A DNA stretch of 64,000 nucleotides, from contig NZ_JAIWOU010000001.1 of assembly GCF_021295395.1 (NCBI RefSeq), positions 1,057,001 through 1,121,000 of the forward strand. Reading direction: 5' to 3'. How positions within the stretch are numbered: the stretch's first letter is position 1; each line of letters opens with the position of its first letter. The translations under genes were made by a program, and so were the position numbers. The notes beneath the pieces were generated by a model. That model ran no database searches, was not told where the DNA came from, and was given only the letters and a program-made list of their open reading frames with translations. Of this stretch, positions 9,592 through 18,821 are shown one piece after another. This DNA comes from Komagataeibacter sp. FNDCR2. Its GTDB lineage: Bacteria; Pseudomonadota; Alphaproteobacteria; Acetobacterales; Acetobacteraceae.

Positions 9592-10444
9592 GGTCGCGCA
9601 GCCCACACGCAACGGGTGGCGGGTCAGTGAGCCGCCACCGCCCTATGACGTGCCCCTGCCGGAAACGCCCACCATAAGGCGGGTCGTGGCGAACAACCCC
9701 GGCCCGATGACCGGCAATGGCACCAATAGCTGGGTGGTCGAGCATGCCGATGGATGCGTGATCATCGACCCCGGCAGCGAGGCGCCCGAACATCTTGACG
9801 CACTGGTCCATGCAACGGGGGGCCGTCCCGTCACGCATATCATCCTGACGCATACCCACCGTGATCACCTTGAGGGCGCGCGGCCACTCGGGGCACGGCT
9901 GGGCGTGCCCGTATGCGGGTTTTACCAGAGCGAGGAACCCGCATTCACGCCCGATATCGGCCTGCGCGATGGCGATATGATCGCAGGGCTGCGCGTGCTG
10001 TACACGCCCGGCCATGCCAGCGACCATATCTGCCTCGAGACGCCGGAAGGGATCATTTTCACCGGCGACCATATCATGGGCTGGTCCACGACCATGGTGC
10101 CTCCCGCCCCCTACGGGTCGGTCCGGCAGTTTCTGGACAGCATGGATTACCTGCGGGCTCGCGACAGCCACCTGCTGCTTTCCGCCCATGGCCCGGCCAT
10201 CACCCGGGTGACGGAGTGCATTGACGGGCTGGTCGCCCATCGCCATGCGCGTGAAAAGAGCATCATGGCCCTCCTTCCCGCCCATCCGTGCACGCTGGAC
10301 GAAATCCTGGACAGCATGTACCACAAGCTCCGCCCCGACCTGCGGCGCGCGGCGCGGCTGAACCTGCATGCCCATCTGGAAAAACTGCACGAGGATGGAC
10401 GGGTCAGCCTGCGCGACGACAGGTGGATGAAGATCGCGCCCTGA
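9572..10444 (+). CDS. Metallo-beta-lactamase-fold hydrolase (LACTB2-like)
   Basis: This is a 290-residue cytoplasmic metal-dependent hydrolase. The N-terminal half has NNPGPMTGNGTNSW, typical of the LACTB2/glyoxalase-II-like branch, the HxHxDH metal motif as THTHRDH (about residue 92), the histidine of TPGHASDH and the aspartate of FTGDH. A C-terminal winged-helix-like domain (TLDEILDSMYHKLRP onward) is also characteristic of LACTB2 relatives. The substrate is unknown; family members include thioesterases, glyoxalase II and ribonucleases. Its start lies 20 bp inside the PEPC-like gene, so the two are probably cotranscribed and coupled. A strong palindromic terminator follows at 10526. Confidence 0.85.
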   Translation: MSAPLAEVAQPTRNGWRVSEPPPPYDVPLPETPTIRRVVANNPGPMTGNGTNSWVVEHADGCVIIDPGSEAPEHLDALVHATGGRPVTHIILTHTHRDHLEGARPLGARLGVPVCGFYQSEEPAFTPDIGLRDGDMIAGLRVLYTPGHASDHICLETPEGIIFTGDHIMGWSTTMVPPAPYGSVRQFLDSMDYLRARDSHLLLSAHGPAITRVTECIDGLVAHRHAREKSIMALLPAHPCTLDEILDSMYHKLRPDLRRAARLNLHAHLEKLHEDGRVSLRDDRWMKIAP

Positions 10445-10525
10445 TCCCCCTGCCCAGGCTGGTGGAGTGTTCATGAAGTCCGTGCGCGAACGGGCAACTG
10501 ACTGATAAAAATAAAAGTTTCCGGG

Positions 10526-10557
10526 CGCCGCCTTTTTTCGAAAAAAGGCGGCGTTTT
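10526..10557. terminator. Perfect-palindrome terminator after the PEPC/hydrolase pair
   Basis: A 28-nt perfect dyad (CGCCGCC, six T, CG, six A, GGCGGCG) at 10526-10553 is followed by TTTT on the plus strand. The stem should be very stable. It ends plus-strand transcription from the hydrolase gene and may act on readthrough from fusA too. Confidence 0.8.
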
Positions 10558-10603
10558 CCTGCGAGAACGCCACCGCCCCGCCATCCACCAATCCACGCCC
10601 GCC

Positions 10604-10634
10604 ATAAAAAAACCGGCCCCTCACAGGGCCGGTT
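10604..10634 (-). terminator. Rho-independent terminator of fusA
   Basis: The stem AACCGGCCC / GGGCCGGTT (10611-10619 with 10626-10634, 6-nt loop) is followed on the minus strand by a run of T (complement of A at 10604-10610). It starts about 29 bp past the fusA stop codon. Confidence 0.85.
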
Positions 10635-10662
10635 TTCTTCAGGCGCTCTCTTTCGAGAAAGA

Positions 10663-12750
10663 TCAGGCGGACTTCGCCATGATCTCTTCCGCAACGTTGC
10701 GGGGCACCGGATCGTAGTGATGGAACTGCATCGTGAAGGAGGCGCGGCCCTTCGTCATCGAACGCAGGTGCGAGATGTAGCCGAACATTTCCTTCAGCGG
10801 CACCTGCGCACGCACCATAACGGTCGAACCCGAGCTTTCCTGGCTCTGGATCATGCCACGGCGGCGGTTCAGGTCACCCACCACGTCACCCACGTGATCG
10901 TTCGGGGTGGTGACTTCCACGTCCATGATCGGCTCAAGAATGACCGGACCGGCCTTCTTCATGCCTTCACGGAAGCAGGCCTTCGCCGCGATTTCAAACG
11001 CCAGGGCCGAGGAGTCGACATCATGGTACTTGCCGTCCTGCAGCGTGAACTTGAAGTCCACCGTGGGGAAGCCCGCCAGCACGCCGGTCGTGGCCTGCGC
11101 GATGATGCCCTTTTCCACCGCCGGGATGTATTCCTTCGGCACCGTGCCGCCGACGACCTTGTTCTCGAAGGAGATTCCTTCGTTACGCTCGACCGGCGTG
11201 AACTCGATCTTCACTTCCGCGAACTGGCCCGACCCACCGGACTGCTTCTTGTGGGTGTAGGTTTCCACATGCGTCTGGGTGATCGTTTCACGATATGCGA
11301 CCTGCGGGGCGCCGATATTCGCGTCCACGCCATATTCACGGCGCAGGCGGTCGATGATGATGTCGAGATGCAGCTCGCCCATGCCCGACAGGATGGTCTG
11401 GCCGGTTTCCTGATCGGTCTTCAGGCGCAGGGAGGGATCTTCACCCGACAGCTTCTGCAGCGCCAGCGTCATCTTCTCGACGCCGTCCTTGGTCTTCGGC
11501 TCGACCGAGATGTCGATGACCGGGATCGGGAAGGTCATGCGTTCCAGGACCACCGGATCGGCCGGATCGGCCAGCGTGTCACCCGTCTGGCTGTCCTTCA
11601 GGCCGACGAAGGCCGCGATGTCACCGGCATGGACTTCGGACAGTTCCTCGCGCTTGTCGGCGTGCATCTGGTAGATGCGGCCGATGCGCTCCTTGTGGCC
11701 CTTGGTCGTGTTCAGCACGGTGTCGCCCGTCTTCAGCACGCCGCGATAGACGCGCACGAAGGTCAGGGTGCCGTATTTGTCGTTGATGATCTTGAAGGCG
11801 AGACCAGCGAACTTGCCATCCGGGTCAACCGGGATGATCGGCAGCTTCTTCTCGTCGACTTCCTCGTCTTCCGGCGGGGCGATGCGGATGCCTTCCACGT
11901 CGTTCGGCGCGGGCAGGAAGTCGATGACGGCGTCGAGCAGCGGCTGCACGCCCTTGTTCTTGAACGCCGTGCCGCACAGGACGGGACGGAACTCACCGGA
12001 GATGGTGCCCTTCTTGATGCAGCGCTTCAGGGTCGCGACATCGACATCACCCTTGTCGAAGTATTCTTCCATCGCCGCGTCATCCACCGCCAGCGCGGTG
12101 TCGAGCAGGTTCTGGCGGGCTTCCTGCGCCTTTTCCAGCAGGTCGGCGGGAATTTCCTCATCATGGAACTTCGCGCCCAGCTCGCCGCCTTCCCAGACGA
12201 TGGCCTTCATCTCGATCAGGTCCACCACGCCGACGAAGTTTTCCTCGGCGCCGATGGGAAGCTGCAGCGGGATGGCGATGATGTCCAGCTTCTCCTTCAG
12301 CGTGTCGAACGCGCGGTAGAAGTCGGCGCCGGTGCGGTCCAGCTTGTTGATGAAGATGATGCGCGGCACGTTGTACCGGTCCGCCAGACGCCAGTTGGTC
12401 TCGGACTGCGGCTGCACGCCGGCCACGCCTTCGATGATGAAGACCGCGCCATCAAGCACGCGCAGCGAGCGGTTGACTTCGATGTTGAAGTCGATGTGGC
12501 CCGGGGTGTCGATGATGTTGATGCGGTGCCCGGCCCATTCGCACGTCACGGCGGCGGACGTGATGGTGATGCCGCGCTCGCGCTCCTGCGCCATGTAATC
12601 GGTGGTGGTGTTGCCTTCGTGCACCTCCCCGATCTTGTGCGACACACCCGTGTAATACAGGATGCGCTCGGTCGTGGTGGTCTTGCCGGCATCAATATGC
12701 GCGGTAATACCGATATTGCGAATCAGGGACAGATCAGACTTGGCGGACAC
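10663..12750 (-). CDS. fusA: Translation elongation factor G
   Basis: EF-G is the GTPase that drives ribosome translocation and, with RRF, ribosome recycling. The 695-residue protein has G1 [15 protein letters not shown], the switch-II motif DTPGHIDF, and G4 NKLD, followed by EF-G domains II-V, including [15 protein letters not shown] chose the GTG at 12750 ([12 protein letters not shown]) because GGAGGT lies 6 nt upstream; the open frame runs 8 codons further without support. It stands alone after rpmB rather than in the str operon with rpsL, rpsG and tuf, at least within this window. A dedicated terminator follows. Confidence 0.98.
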   Translation of the reverse strand: MSAKSDLSLIRNIGITAHIDAGKTTTTERILYYTGVSHKIGEVHEGNTTTDYMAQERERGITITSAAVTCEWAGHRINIIDTPGHIDFNIEVNRSLRVLDGAVFIIEGVAGVQPQSETNWRLADRYNVPRIIFINKLDRTGADFYRAFDTLKEKLDIIAIPLQLPIGAEENFVGVVDLIEMKAIVWEGGELGAKFHDEEIPADLLEKAQEARQNLLDTALAVDDAAMEEYFDKGDVDVATLKRCIKKGTISGEFRPVLCGTAFKNKGVQPLLDAVIDFLPAPNDVEGIRIAPPEDEEVDEKKLPIIPVDPDGKFAGLAFKIINDKYGTLTFVRVYRGVLKTGDTVLNTTKGHKERIGRIYQMHADKREELSEVHAGDIAAFVGLKDSQTGDTLADPADPVVLERMTFPIPVIDISVEPKTKDGVEKMTLALQKLSGEDPSLRLKTDQETGQTILSGMGELHLDIIIDRLRREYGVDANIGAPQVAYRETITQTHVETYTHKKQSGGSGQFAEVKIEFTPVERNEGISFENKVVGGTVPKEYIPAVEKGIIAQATTGVLAGFPTVDFKFTLQDGKYHDVDSSALAFEIAAKACFREGMKKAGPVILEPIMDVEVTTPNDHVGDVVGDLNRRRGMIQSQESSGSTVMVRAQVPLKEMFGYISHLRSMTKGRASFTMQFHHYDPVPRNVAEEIMAKSA

Positions 12751-12961
12751 GGGATTACCTCCACAAGACAACACGGGCGCGAAGGGGGAACTGCCCCTTT
12801 CGCGCCTGCCGGAACCGTAAGCTGCTTCCGCCCTCAGTCTTTTTCAACCCGGACGACGCAGACCGGCACAGCGGAACAATGCGCCAGACATCAGTCAGGC
12901 TTTTACAGCGCCGGGCCACCGGCCCGCCCGGATGGGGCGGGGCGGCACGGCCCGTGGCGCA

Positions 12962-13261
12962 TCAGGCTACGGCGGCCTTCTTTTCCTGAACGCGCAGGAT
13001 GCGACGCTTCACCGTCAGGGCTTCGGGCGGCAGCTTGCGGTTCGGGGTGGACAGCAGGAACGCGTCCAGCCCGCCATTGTGCTCAACCGTGCGGATGCCG
13101 TTGGTGGTCATGCGCAGGGGCACCGCCGTACCAAGGATATCGGACAGCAGCGAAGTTTCCTGCAGGTTGGGCAGGAAGCGGCGGCGGGACTTGTTGTTGG
13201 CGTGGCTGACGTTGTTTCCGGTCAGCACGCCCTTGCCTGTGATCTGGCAGCGGCGAGACAT
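12962..13261 (-). CDS. rpmB: 50S ribosomal protein L28
   Basis: L28 is a structural protein of the large ribosomal subunit. The 99-residue protein begins [24 protein letters not shown] (first 12 residues are the diagnostic part) and includes the conserved NIxxxR-like segment [12 protein letters not shown]. Start is ATG at 13261, preceded by GAGGA. The extended alphaproteobacterial form is longer than the E. coli L28 of 78 residues. It is transcribed towards fusA across a 211-bp gap, but whether the two are cotranscribed is unclear. That gap contains a GC-rich imperfect hairpin near 12775-12810. Confidence 0.95.
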   Translation of the reverse strand: MSRRCQITGKGVLTGNNVSHANNKSRRRFLPNLQETSLLSDILGTAVPLRMTTNGIRTVEHNGGLDAFLLSTPNRKLPPEALTVKRRILRVQEKKAAVA

Positions 13262-13439
13262 TCTATCATCCTCGGATATAACTGTGGCCGAGGCATAAAT
13301 GCCCGGCAAGGATCGTCTTGATTAGGCGCGGCTTATCGCCAAACCGCCGCCAACAGTCAAGGTGCATAAGCGTGATTCGGCATTTTTTGTCCCGGAAAGG
13401 GCGGGAACCACCCTATTTTATCCCCTTCCCGTCCCCGCG

Positions 13440-13706
13440 TCAGCCCGCCTTGCGGTCCTGATCGGGGTGCAGTTCACCGGCCTGCACGCTGTGCAGCGCA
13501 TTTTCCAGCATGGCCTGCATCGTCTCGCGGCCCATGGTGCGCGACAGCAGGCCAAGCGAGCCGCCCAGCAGCGCGGATGCGATGGCCACGGGGGGCAGGT
13601 TCTCCCCGATCATGTATTCGATGGCCTTGTCCACCACCGCGCCGCAATGGCTCAGTTCGGGTGGGATGCCTTCGGCTTCGGGGGGCTGGTTGTTCGTTTC
13701 CGTCAT
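13440..13706 (-). CDS. Small conserved-looking protein of unknown function
   Basis: An 88-residue protein starting MTETNNQPPEAEG at 13706, with AGGAG 7 nt upstream. It has an acidic, proline-rich N-terminus, then a helical middle with a Gly/Ala/Leu-rich stretch (ASALLGGSLGLLSRTMG) and a basic tail. That middle segment is too short and broken to be a confident membrane span. I do not recognise the family. Codon use matches the neighbours, and the good ribosome site supports a real gene. It lies between rpmB and the Atm1-type exporter, all on the minus strand. Confidence 0.6.
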   Translation of the reverse strand: MTETNNQPPEAEGIPPELSHCGAVVDKAIEYMIGENLPPVAIASALLGGSLGLLSRTMGRETMQAMLENALHSVQAGELHPDQDRKAG

Positions 13707-13804
13707 CTTACGGCTCCTTGTGGTCGTCTGGCTGATATGGGCCTGCCTGCTGTCCCTTACCAGTACGGCGCGGATATGAAACCGGTAACAAGTGCTCGTG
13801 AACC

Positions 13805-15643
13805 CTACAGGGCGGCGTCCTCCTCCGCCTGGGCGGCCCACATCCGCGCATAGTGGCCGCCGCGTTCCAGCAGGGCGCGATGGGAACCGCGCTCCAGTAT
13901 GCGGCCCTGTCCCATCACGAGGATTTCATCGACATCCACGATGGTGGACAGCCGGTGCGCGATGATGAGGGTGGTGCGGTTGGCCGCGACCGTGTGCAGC
14001 GCGGACTGGATTTCCTGCTCGGTGCGGGTGTCGAGCGCGCTTGTCGCCTCATCGAGCAGCAGCACGCGGGGGTTTTTCAGGATGGTGCGCGCGATGGCCA
14101 CGCGCTGCTTCTCCCCGCCGGACAGCTTCAGGCCGCGTTCGCCCACGCGGGTGGCGTAGCCTTCGGGCAGGGAGATGATGAAGTCATGGATGCAGGCCAG
14201 TCGCGCCGCCTGCTCGATCTCGGCCTGCGTGGCGCCCAGGCGGCCATAGGCGATGTTGTAGCCGATCGTGTCATTGAACAGGATGGTGTCCTGCGGCACC
14301 ACGCCCACCGCCCCGCGCAGCGATGCCTGCGCGCAGTCACGGATATCGTGCCCGTCGATCAGGATGCGGCCCGATGTCACATCATAGAACCGGAACAGAA
14401 GGCGGCTGATGGTGGACTTGCCCGCGCCGGTGGGGCCGACAATGGCCATCCGGCGCCCGGCGGGCGCATGGAAGCTGATCCCGCGCAGGATCTCACGGTC
14501 GGGATGATAGCTGAAATGCACGTTCTCGAAGCGGATATCGGCGGCGGGCGCCTCATCCAGCCGTGCGGGAAGGGAAATGGCCCCCGGGGCGTCGGTAATA
14601 TCCGCCTGTTCGTCCATCAGGGCGAACATATGCTCCAGATCCACCAGCGAATTGCGCAGCGAGGAATACACGCTGCCCAGGAAATTCAGCGGCAGGTAAA
14701 GCTGCATGAGATAGGTGTTGACCAGCACGAAGCGGCCCATCGTCATATGCCCGACCTCGACATCGCGCCCGGCCATGAGCATGACGGCGATCAGGGCCAC
14801 GGCGATGATCGCGGCCTGCCCGAAATTCAGCCCGTTGAGTGAGATCTGGGTGCGTACGGCGGCGCGTTCGTAGCGGCGCTGGGCGTCCTCGTAACGCTGG
14901 CGCTCGTGTTCCTCGTTATTGAAGTATTTCACGGTCTCGTAGTTGAGCAGGCTGTCCAGCGCCTTCCAGCTCGCCTCGCTGTTGATGTCGTTCATCCGCC
15001 GCCGCAACCCGATCCGCCACGACGTGAACCCGATGGTGAACACCACATAGGCGACCACCGCCACCAGCATCACGATGGCGTAGCGCCAGTCGAACAGCCG
15101 CCAGATCACCCCGATGACCATCAGCGCCTCGATCATGGTGGGTACCACGTTGAACACGCCCACGCGCAACACGGTCTCGATCGCTTCCGTGCCGCGCGCG
15201 ATCGCCTGGGTCACGCTGCCGGACTGGCGGTTGAGGTGAAAGCGCAGGGAAAGCTGGTGCATGTGCGTGAAGCTGCGCATGGCCGCGATCCGGCTGATAC
15301 GGTAGCGCAGCGGGGCGAACAGGGCGTCACGCAGTTCCCCCAGGGCGGCCGCGGCCATGCGCAGCAGCCCGTATCCCACGATCAGCATGAGCGGCGTCAT
15401 CACGGCCTTGCCAACTGCCGGCTGCAGGGCGTCGATCACCCGGCTGTAGGCATAGGGCACGCCAATCGTGGCGACCTTGGCCAGGATCAGCAGCACGCAT
15501 GCCGCAACCACCCGCAGGCGCGCGCGTGGGTCATTATGGGGCCAGAGATAGGGTAACAGGCCACGCAGGGTCGCGGCGGCGGAACGCTCCGGCCTGTCGT
15601 GCCGGGCCTTTTCGGTAACTGCCATGTGCATGCCATGCGGCAT
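13805..15643 (-). CDS. Atm1/ABCB7-type ABC exporter
   Basis: A half-size ABC exporter (about 612 residues): N-terminal membrane domain with about six helices, then a nucleotide-binding domain. Seen are Walker A GPTGAGKST, the signature LSGGEKQRVAIART, Walker B VLLLDEATSALD and the H-loop IIAHRLST. The sequence around NDINSEASWKALDSLLNYETVKYFNNE is diagnostic of the Atm1/HMT1 group. That group exports glutathione-linked sulfur or metal conjugates and supports Fe-S or heavy-metal homeostasis. The start is uncertain: ATG at 15643 is used here, with further in-frame ATGs at 15631 and 15625. A link to the suf genes in this window is functional inference only. Confidence 0.88.
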   Translation of the reverse strand: MPHGMHMAVTEKARHDRPERSAAATLRGLLPYLWPHNDPRARLRVVAACVLLILAKVATIGVPYAYSRVIDALQPAVGKAVMTPLMLIVGYGLLRMAAAALGELRDALFAPLRYRISRIAAMRSFTHMHQLSLRFHLNRQSGSVTQAIARGTEAIETVLRVGVFNVVPTMIEALMVIGVIWRLFDWRYAIVMLVAVVAYVVFTIGFTSWRIGLRRRMNDINSEASWKALDSLLNYETVKYFNNEEHERQRYEDAQRRYERAAVRTQISLNGLNFGQAAIIAVALIAVMLMAGRDVEVGHMTMGRFVLVNTYLMQLYLPLNFLGSVYSSLRNSLVDLEHMFALMDEQADITDAPGAISLPARLDEAPAADIRFENVHFSYHPDREILRGISFHAPAGRRMAIVGPTGAGKSTISRLLFRFYDVTSGRILIDGHDIRDCAQASLRGAVGVVPQDTILFNDTIGYNIAYGRLGATQAEIEQAARLACIHDFIISLPEGYATRVGERGLKLSGGEKQRVAIARTILKNPRVLLLDEATSALDTRTEQEIQSALHTVAANRTTLIIAHRLSTIVDVDEILVMGQGRILERGSHRALLERGGHYARMWAAQAEEDAAL

Positions 15644-15755
15644 CAGCCCCGCGTTTTGCAACCCATATTCCCCTGCCCCCGCATGCCCTGCGCAGGATTG
15701 TCAGCATCCGGGACAGCCGGTATGCCACCCATGGCCCGAAGGACAGGGATGGATC

Positions 15756-16607
15756 ATGTCACACAGCCTTGAAGGTTTCTTTCGTCATATCACCGCCTGC
15801 AACACGGCGGTCCTGCCCGGTGGGCGGCTGGAATTCCGCCTGGGCCAGCAGGCGGCGGGCTGGGTGCAGCCCGCCCTGCTGCCGGTCCTGCTACGCCATG
15901 GCATGAGCGTGGCGGGCACGACCGTCACCCTGTCCGACCCCGCGCGGCTGGAGCGGATCGGGGCGGACATGGCGGCGGAAGGGGTCTATCGCTCCCACTA
16001 CGAACTGTTCGATGTCCGGACCGACATGGCCGCGCCGCCGGTCGCCCGGATAGACCGTGGCGCGCTGCCGCTGTTCGGTCTCATGGCGGCGGGCGTGCAT
16101 CTGAACGGGGTGGTCCGCCGCCCGGACGGGCTGCACCTGTGGGTGGCCCGCCGCGCCATGACCAAGCGCCTCGACCCCGGCAAGCTGGACCACCTGGTGG
16201 CCGGCGGCATTCCGGCGGGGCATACCGTCCTCCAGACGCTGGCCAAGGAAGCGGCGGAAGAAGCCAGCCTGCCCGGGGAACTGGTGCGCAGGGCCCGCCC
16301 CACGGCGGATATATGTTACGCGCTTGACAGGCCGGAGGGATTGCGCCGGGATGTGCTGCACTGTTTCGAACTGGACCTGCCGCCCGATTTCGTGCCCGTG
16401 CCCGCCGATGGGGAGGTGGAGGAATTCCGCCTGATCCCCCTGCGGGACGCCTACAGGCTGGTGCGCGAGACCGATGAGTTCAAATTCAACGTCAACCTTG
16501 TCCTGATCGACCTGTTCCTGCGCACCGGCATGATTGACGCCGCCAGCCCCGACGGCCAGCGCCTGCGCCGTGGCCTGACCGGCTGGCACATACCCCACCC
16601 CACCTGA
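15756..16607 (+). CDS. Nudix hydrolase with N-terminal DUF4743-like domain
   Basis: The 283-residue protein resembles the thiamin-pyrophosphokinase-associated Nudix proteins of fungi and plants (YJR142W / NUDT20-24 type). The N-terminal 120 residues are the DUF4743-like part. The Nudix box, around residue 150, reads GGIPAGHTVLQTLAKEAAEE, keeping the metal-binding EAAEE glutamates. The first glutamate of the classic GX5EX7REUXEE is histidine and the arginine is lysine, as often seen in this subgroup. Relatives dephosphorylate damaged thiamin diphosphates or other diphosphates; the substrate here is not determined. Start ATG at 15756 gives MSHSLEGFF; the frame upstream is not convincing. Confidence 0.8.
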   Translation: MSHSLEGFFRHITACNTAVLPGGRLEFRLGQQAAGWVQPALLPVLLRHGMSVAGTTVTLSDPARLERIGADMAAEGVYRSHYELFDVRTDMAAPPVARIDRGALPLFGLMAAGVHLNGVVRRPDGLHLWVARRAMTKRLDPGKLDHLVAGGIPAGHTVLQTLAKEAAEEASLPGELVRRARPTADICYALDRPEGLRRDVLHCFELDLPPDFVPVPADGEVEEFRLIPLRDAYRLVRETDEFKFNVNLVLIDLFLRTGMIDAASPDGQRLRRGLTGWHIPHPT

Positions 16608-16671
16608 CCCGACCCCATCCGGCGGGCACGCAGCCCCCGCCAAGCCCGCCCCACCGCGGAAGGACCATGCG

Positions 16672-18756
16672 ATGACGCTCCCCCCCATCCCCCGCAAGAT
16701 ACCCCGCACCATCACGCAGTTCGGCCGCACGCGGCAGGACGAATATGCGTGGATGAAGGACGACAACTGGCAGAACGTGCTGCGCGACCCGTCCGTGCTC
16801 CAGCCCGATATCGCCGCGCATCTGCGGGCGGAAAACGCCTATACCGCCGCCATCCTGTCCGGCACCGAGGAAACGCAGGCCCGCCTTGTGGCGGAAATGA
16901 AGGGCCGCATACAGCCCGATGAAACCTACCCCGCCGTGCCGCACGGGCCGTTCCTGTACCAGACCGGCTACACCGCCGGCGCGCAGTATCCGGTCTATGC
17001 ACGCTATCGGGCCACCAGCCCGCAGGCCATGCAGGTGCTGCTGGATGTGAACGCGGCGGCACGGGGACATGACTATTACGCCGTCGCCACCGCCAGCCAC
17101 AGCCCGGACCACACGCTCTTCGCCCATGCGGAGGATACGCAGGGTTCGGAAATCTACCGTATCCGCATCCGCCGCATCGAGGAGAAGGCCGGGACGCTGC
17201 CGCCGGTTGAAAACTGTAGCGGCGCTTTCGTCTTCTCGCCCGACAGCCAGTACCTGTTCTGGGTCTGGCGCGACGAACATGGCCGCCCGGCGCGCGTCTA
17301 TCGCCGCCGTATCGGGGAGGAAGCGGATACGCTGGTCTATGAGGAAGCGGATCCTGGCTTTTTCGTCAGTGTCGAGGCCACGCGCTCGGGCGGCTGGATC
17401 ATCATTTCCAGCGGCAATCATGACACGTCCGAATCCTGGCTGATCCCCGGGCACGACCCGCAGGCCCCGGCGGTCTGCGCCGCCGGGCGGCAGACGGGGC
17501 TGATATATGGCCTCCACCATCAGGGCGATTATTTCATCATCCTGACCAATGCCGACGGCGCGCGGGACTTCAAGCTCATGACCACGCCCGATACGGCCCC
17601 CGCCCGCGCCAACTGGCGCGATCTGGTGGGCCATGAGCCGGGGCGTTACATGACCGACTGCGTGGTGTGGTCGGGCCATCTGGCATGGCGGGAGCGTCGC
17701 AACGCCAATACGCGCATCGTCATCCGTGACCTGCACGGCGCCACCCATGCACTGGAACCCGATGAAGCCGCCTATGACCTGACCTTCGCCAGCGGCTACG
17801 AATACGACACGACCGAACTGCGCTATATCTACCAGTCCCCTACCACCCCGCGCGAATGGCATGCCTATGACATGGCCACGCGGGCGGACCGACTGCTCAT
17901 GCAGCAGACCGTGCCATCGGGCCATGACCCGGCGCAGTACCGCTGCTGGCGGCTTATGGCGCAGGCCCCCGATGGGGAACAGGTGCCCGTGACCGTGCTG
18001 GGCCGGAAGGATACCCCCATTGATGGCTCCGCCCCGCTGCTGCTGTATGGCTACGGCGCGTATGGCCATGCTATCGACCCGGTATTTTCCACCCGTGTGC
18101 TCAGCCTGGTGGACCGGGGCTGGTTTTACGCCATTGCCCATGTGCGCGGCGGATCGGAAAAGGGGTGGGACTGGTTCCTGGGCGGGCGGGGACGCAACAA
18201 GCCCAATACGTTCAGTGATTTCATCGCCTGCGCCGTATCGCTGACCGACGCGGGCTTCGGCGCCCCCGGTCGCATCGTGGCGGATGGGCGCTCCGCTGGC
18301 GGCATGGTGATGGGTGCGATCGCCAACATGCGGCCCGAGCTGTTCGCCGGTATCGTGGCGGTCGTGCCGTTCGTGGATGAACTGAACACCATGTCCGACG
18401 CCTCCCTGCCGCTGACGCCGCCGGAATGGCCCGAATGGGGCAACCCGCTGGAAGATGCGCAGGCCTATGACCTGATTGCCAGCTATGCCGCCTATGAACA
18501 GGTGGGGCCGCGCGCCTATCCGGCCATCCTGGCCATGGGCGGCCTGACGGACCCGCGCGTGACCTATTGGGAACCGGCGAAATGGGTGGCCCGCCTGCGC
18601 GAGCACACCCGCTCGGACCGACCCGTCATGCTGCGCACGAACATGGAAGCCGGACACCGGGGGGCCACGGGGCGCTTCGATTCCCTGAAGGAAGCGGCCC
18701 TGATTCATGCTTTCGCCCTATGGGCCATTGAAACCGCAACGCCAACACGGGATTAA
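16672..18756 (+). CDS. ptrB: Oligopeptidase B (S9A serine peptidase, protease II)
   Basis: The enzyme cuts short peptides after basic residues and lacks a signal peptide, so it should be cytoplasmic. The 694-residue protein has an N-terminal beta-propeller part and a C-terminal alpha/beta-hydrolase domain. The catalytic triad is visible as S541 in GRSAGG, D627 in GLTDPRV and H662 in EAGHRGATG. HVRGGSEKGWDWF and EWGNP are typical of oligopeptidase B. The start at 16672 follows an AAGGA-containing stretch. It lies 64 bp after the Nudix gene and just before the AI-2E family gene, probably in one transcription unit. Confidence 0.92.
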   Translation: MTLPPIPRKIPRTITQFGRTRQDEYAWMKDDNWQNVLRDPSVLQPDIAAHLRAENAYTAAILSGTEETQARLVAEMKGRIQPDETYPAVPHGPFLYQTGYTAGAQYPVYARYRATSPQAMQVLLDVNAAARGHDYYAVATASHSPDHTLFAHAEDTQGSEIYRIRIRRIEEKAGTLPPVENCSGAFVFSPDSQYLFWVWRDEHGRPARVYRRRIGEEADTLVYEEADPGFFVSVEATRSGGWIIISSGNHDTSESWLIPGHDPQAPAVCAAGRQTGLIYGLHHQGDYFIILTNADGARDFKLMTTPDTAPARANWRDLVGHEPGRYMTDCVVWSGHLAWRERRNANTRIVIRDLHGATHALEPDEAAYDLTFASGYEYDTTELRYIYQSPTTPREWHAYDMATRADRLLMQQTVPSGHDPAQYRCWRLMAQAPDGEQVPVTVLGRKDTPIDGSAPLLLYGYGAYGHAIDPVFSTRVLSLVDRGWFYAIAHVRGGSEKGWDWFLGGRGRNKPNTFSDFIACAVSLTDAGFGAPGRIVADGRSAGGMVMGAIANMRPELFAGIVAVVPFVDELNTMSDASLPLTPPEWPEWGNPLEDAQAYDLIASYAAYEQVGPRAYPAILAMGGLTDPRVTYWEPAKWVARLREHTRSDRPVMLRTNMEAGHRGATGRFDSLKEAALIHAFALWAIETATPTRD

Positions 18757-18821
18757 TGGCCTTGCAGGCACGTTCCCGTTACCGTCCGCACAGAGTTGAG
18801 CCCGTTTCCAGAGGAATGATC

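Noticed and set aside
12775-12810. GC-rich hairpin upstream of fusA as a regulatory attenuator
   Set aside because: The stem is imperfect, no T run follows, and no leader peptide is visible.
10717-13209. 830-codon open frame opposite fusA and rpmB
   Set aside because: The minus strand holds unmistakable EF-G and L28; the plus-strand frame is a by-product of codon bias.
16492-18708. 738-codon open frame opposite the S9 peptidase
   Set aside because: The plus strand has the full serine-peptidase triad; the minus frame has no domain and is an artefact of GC content.
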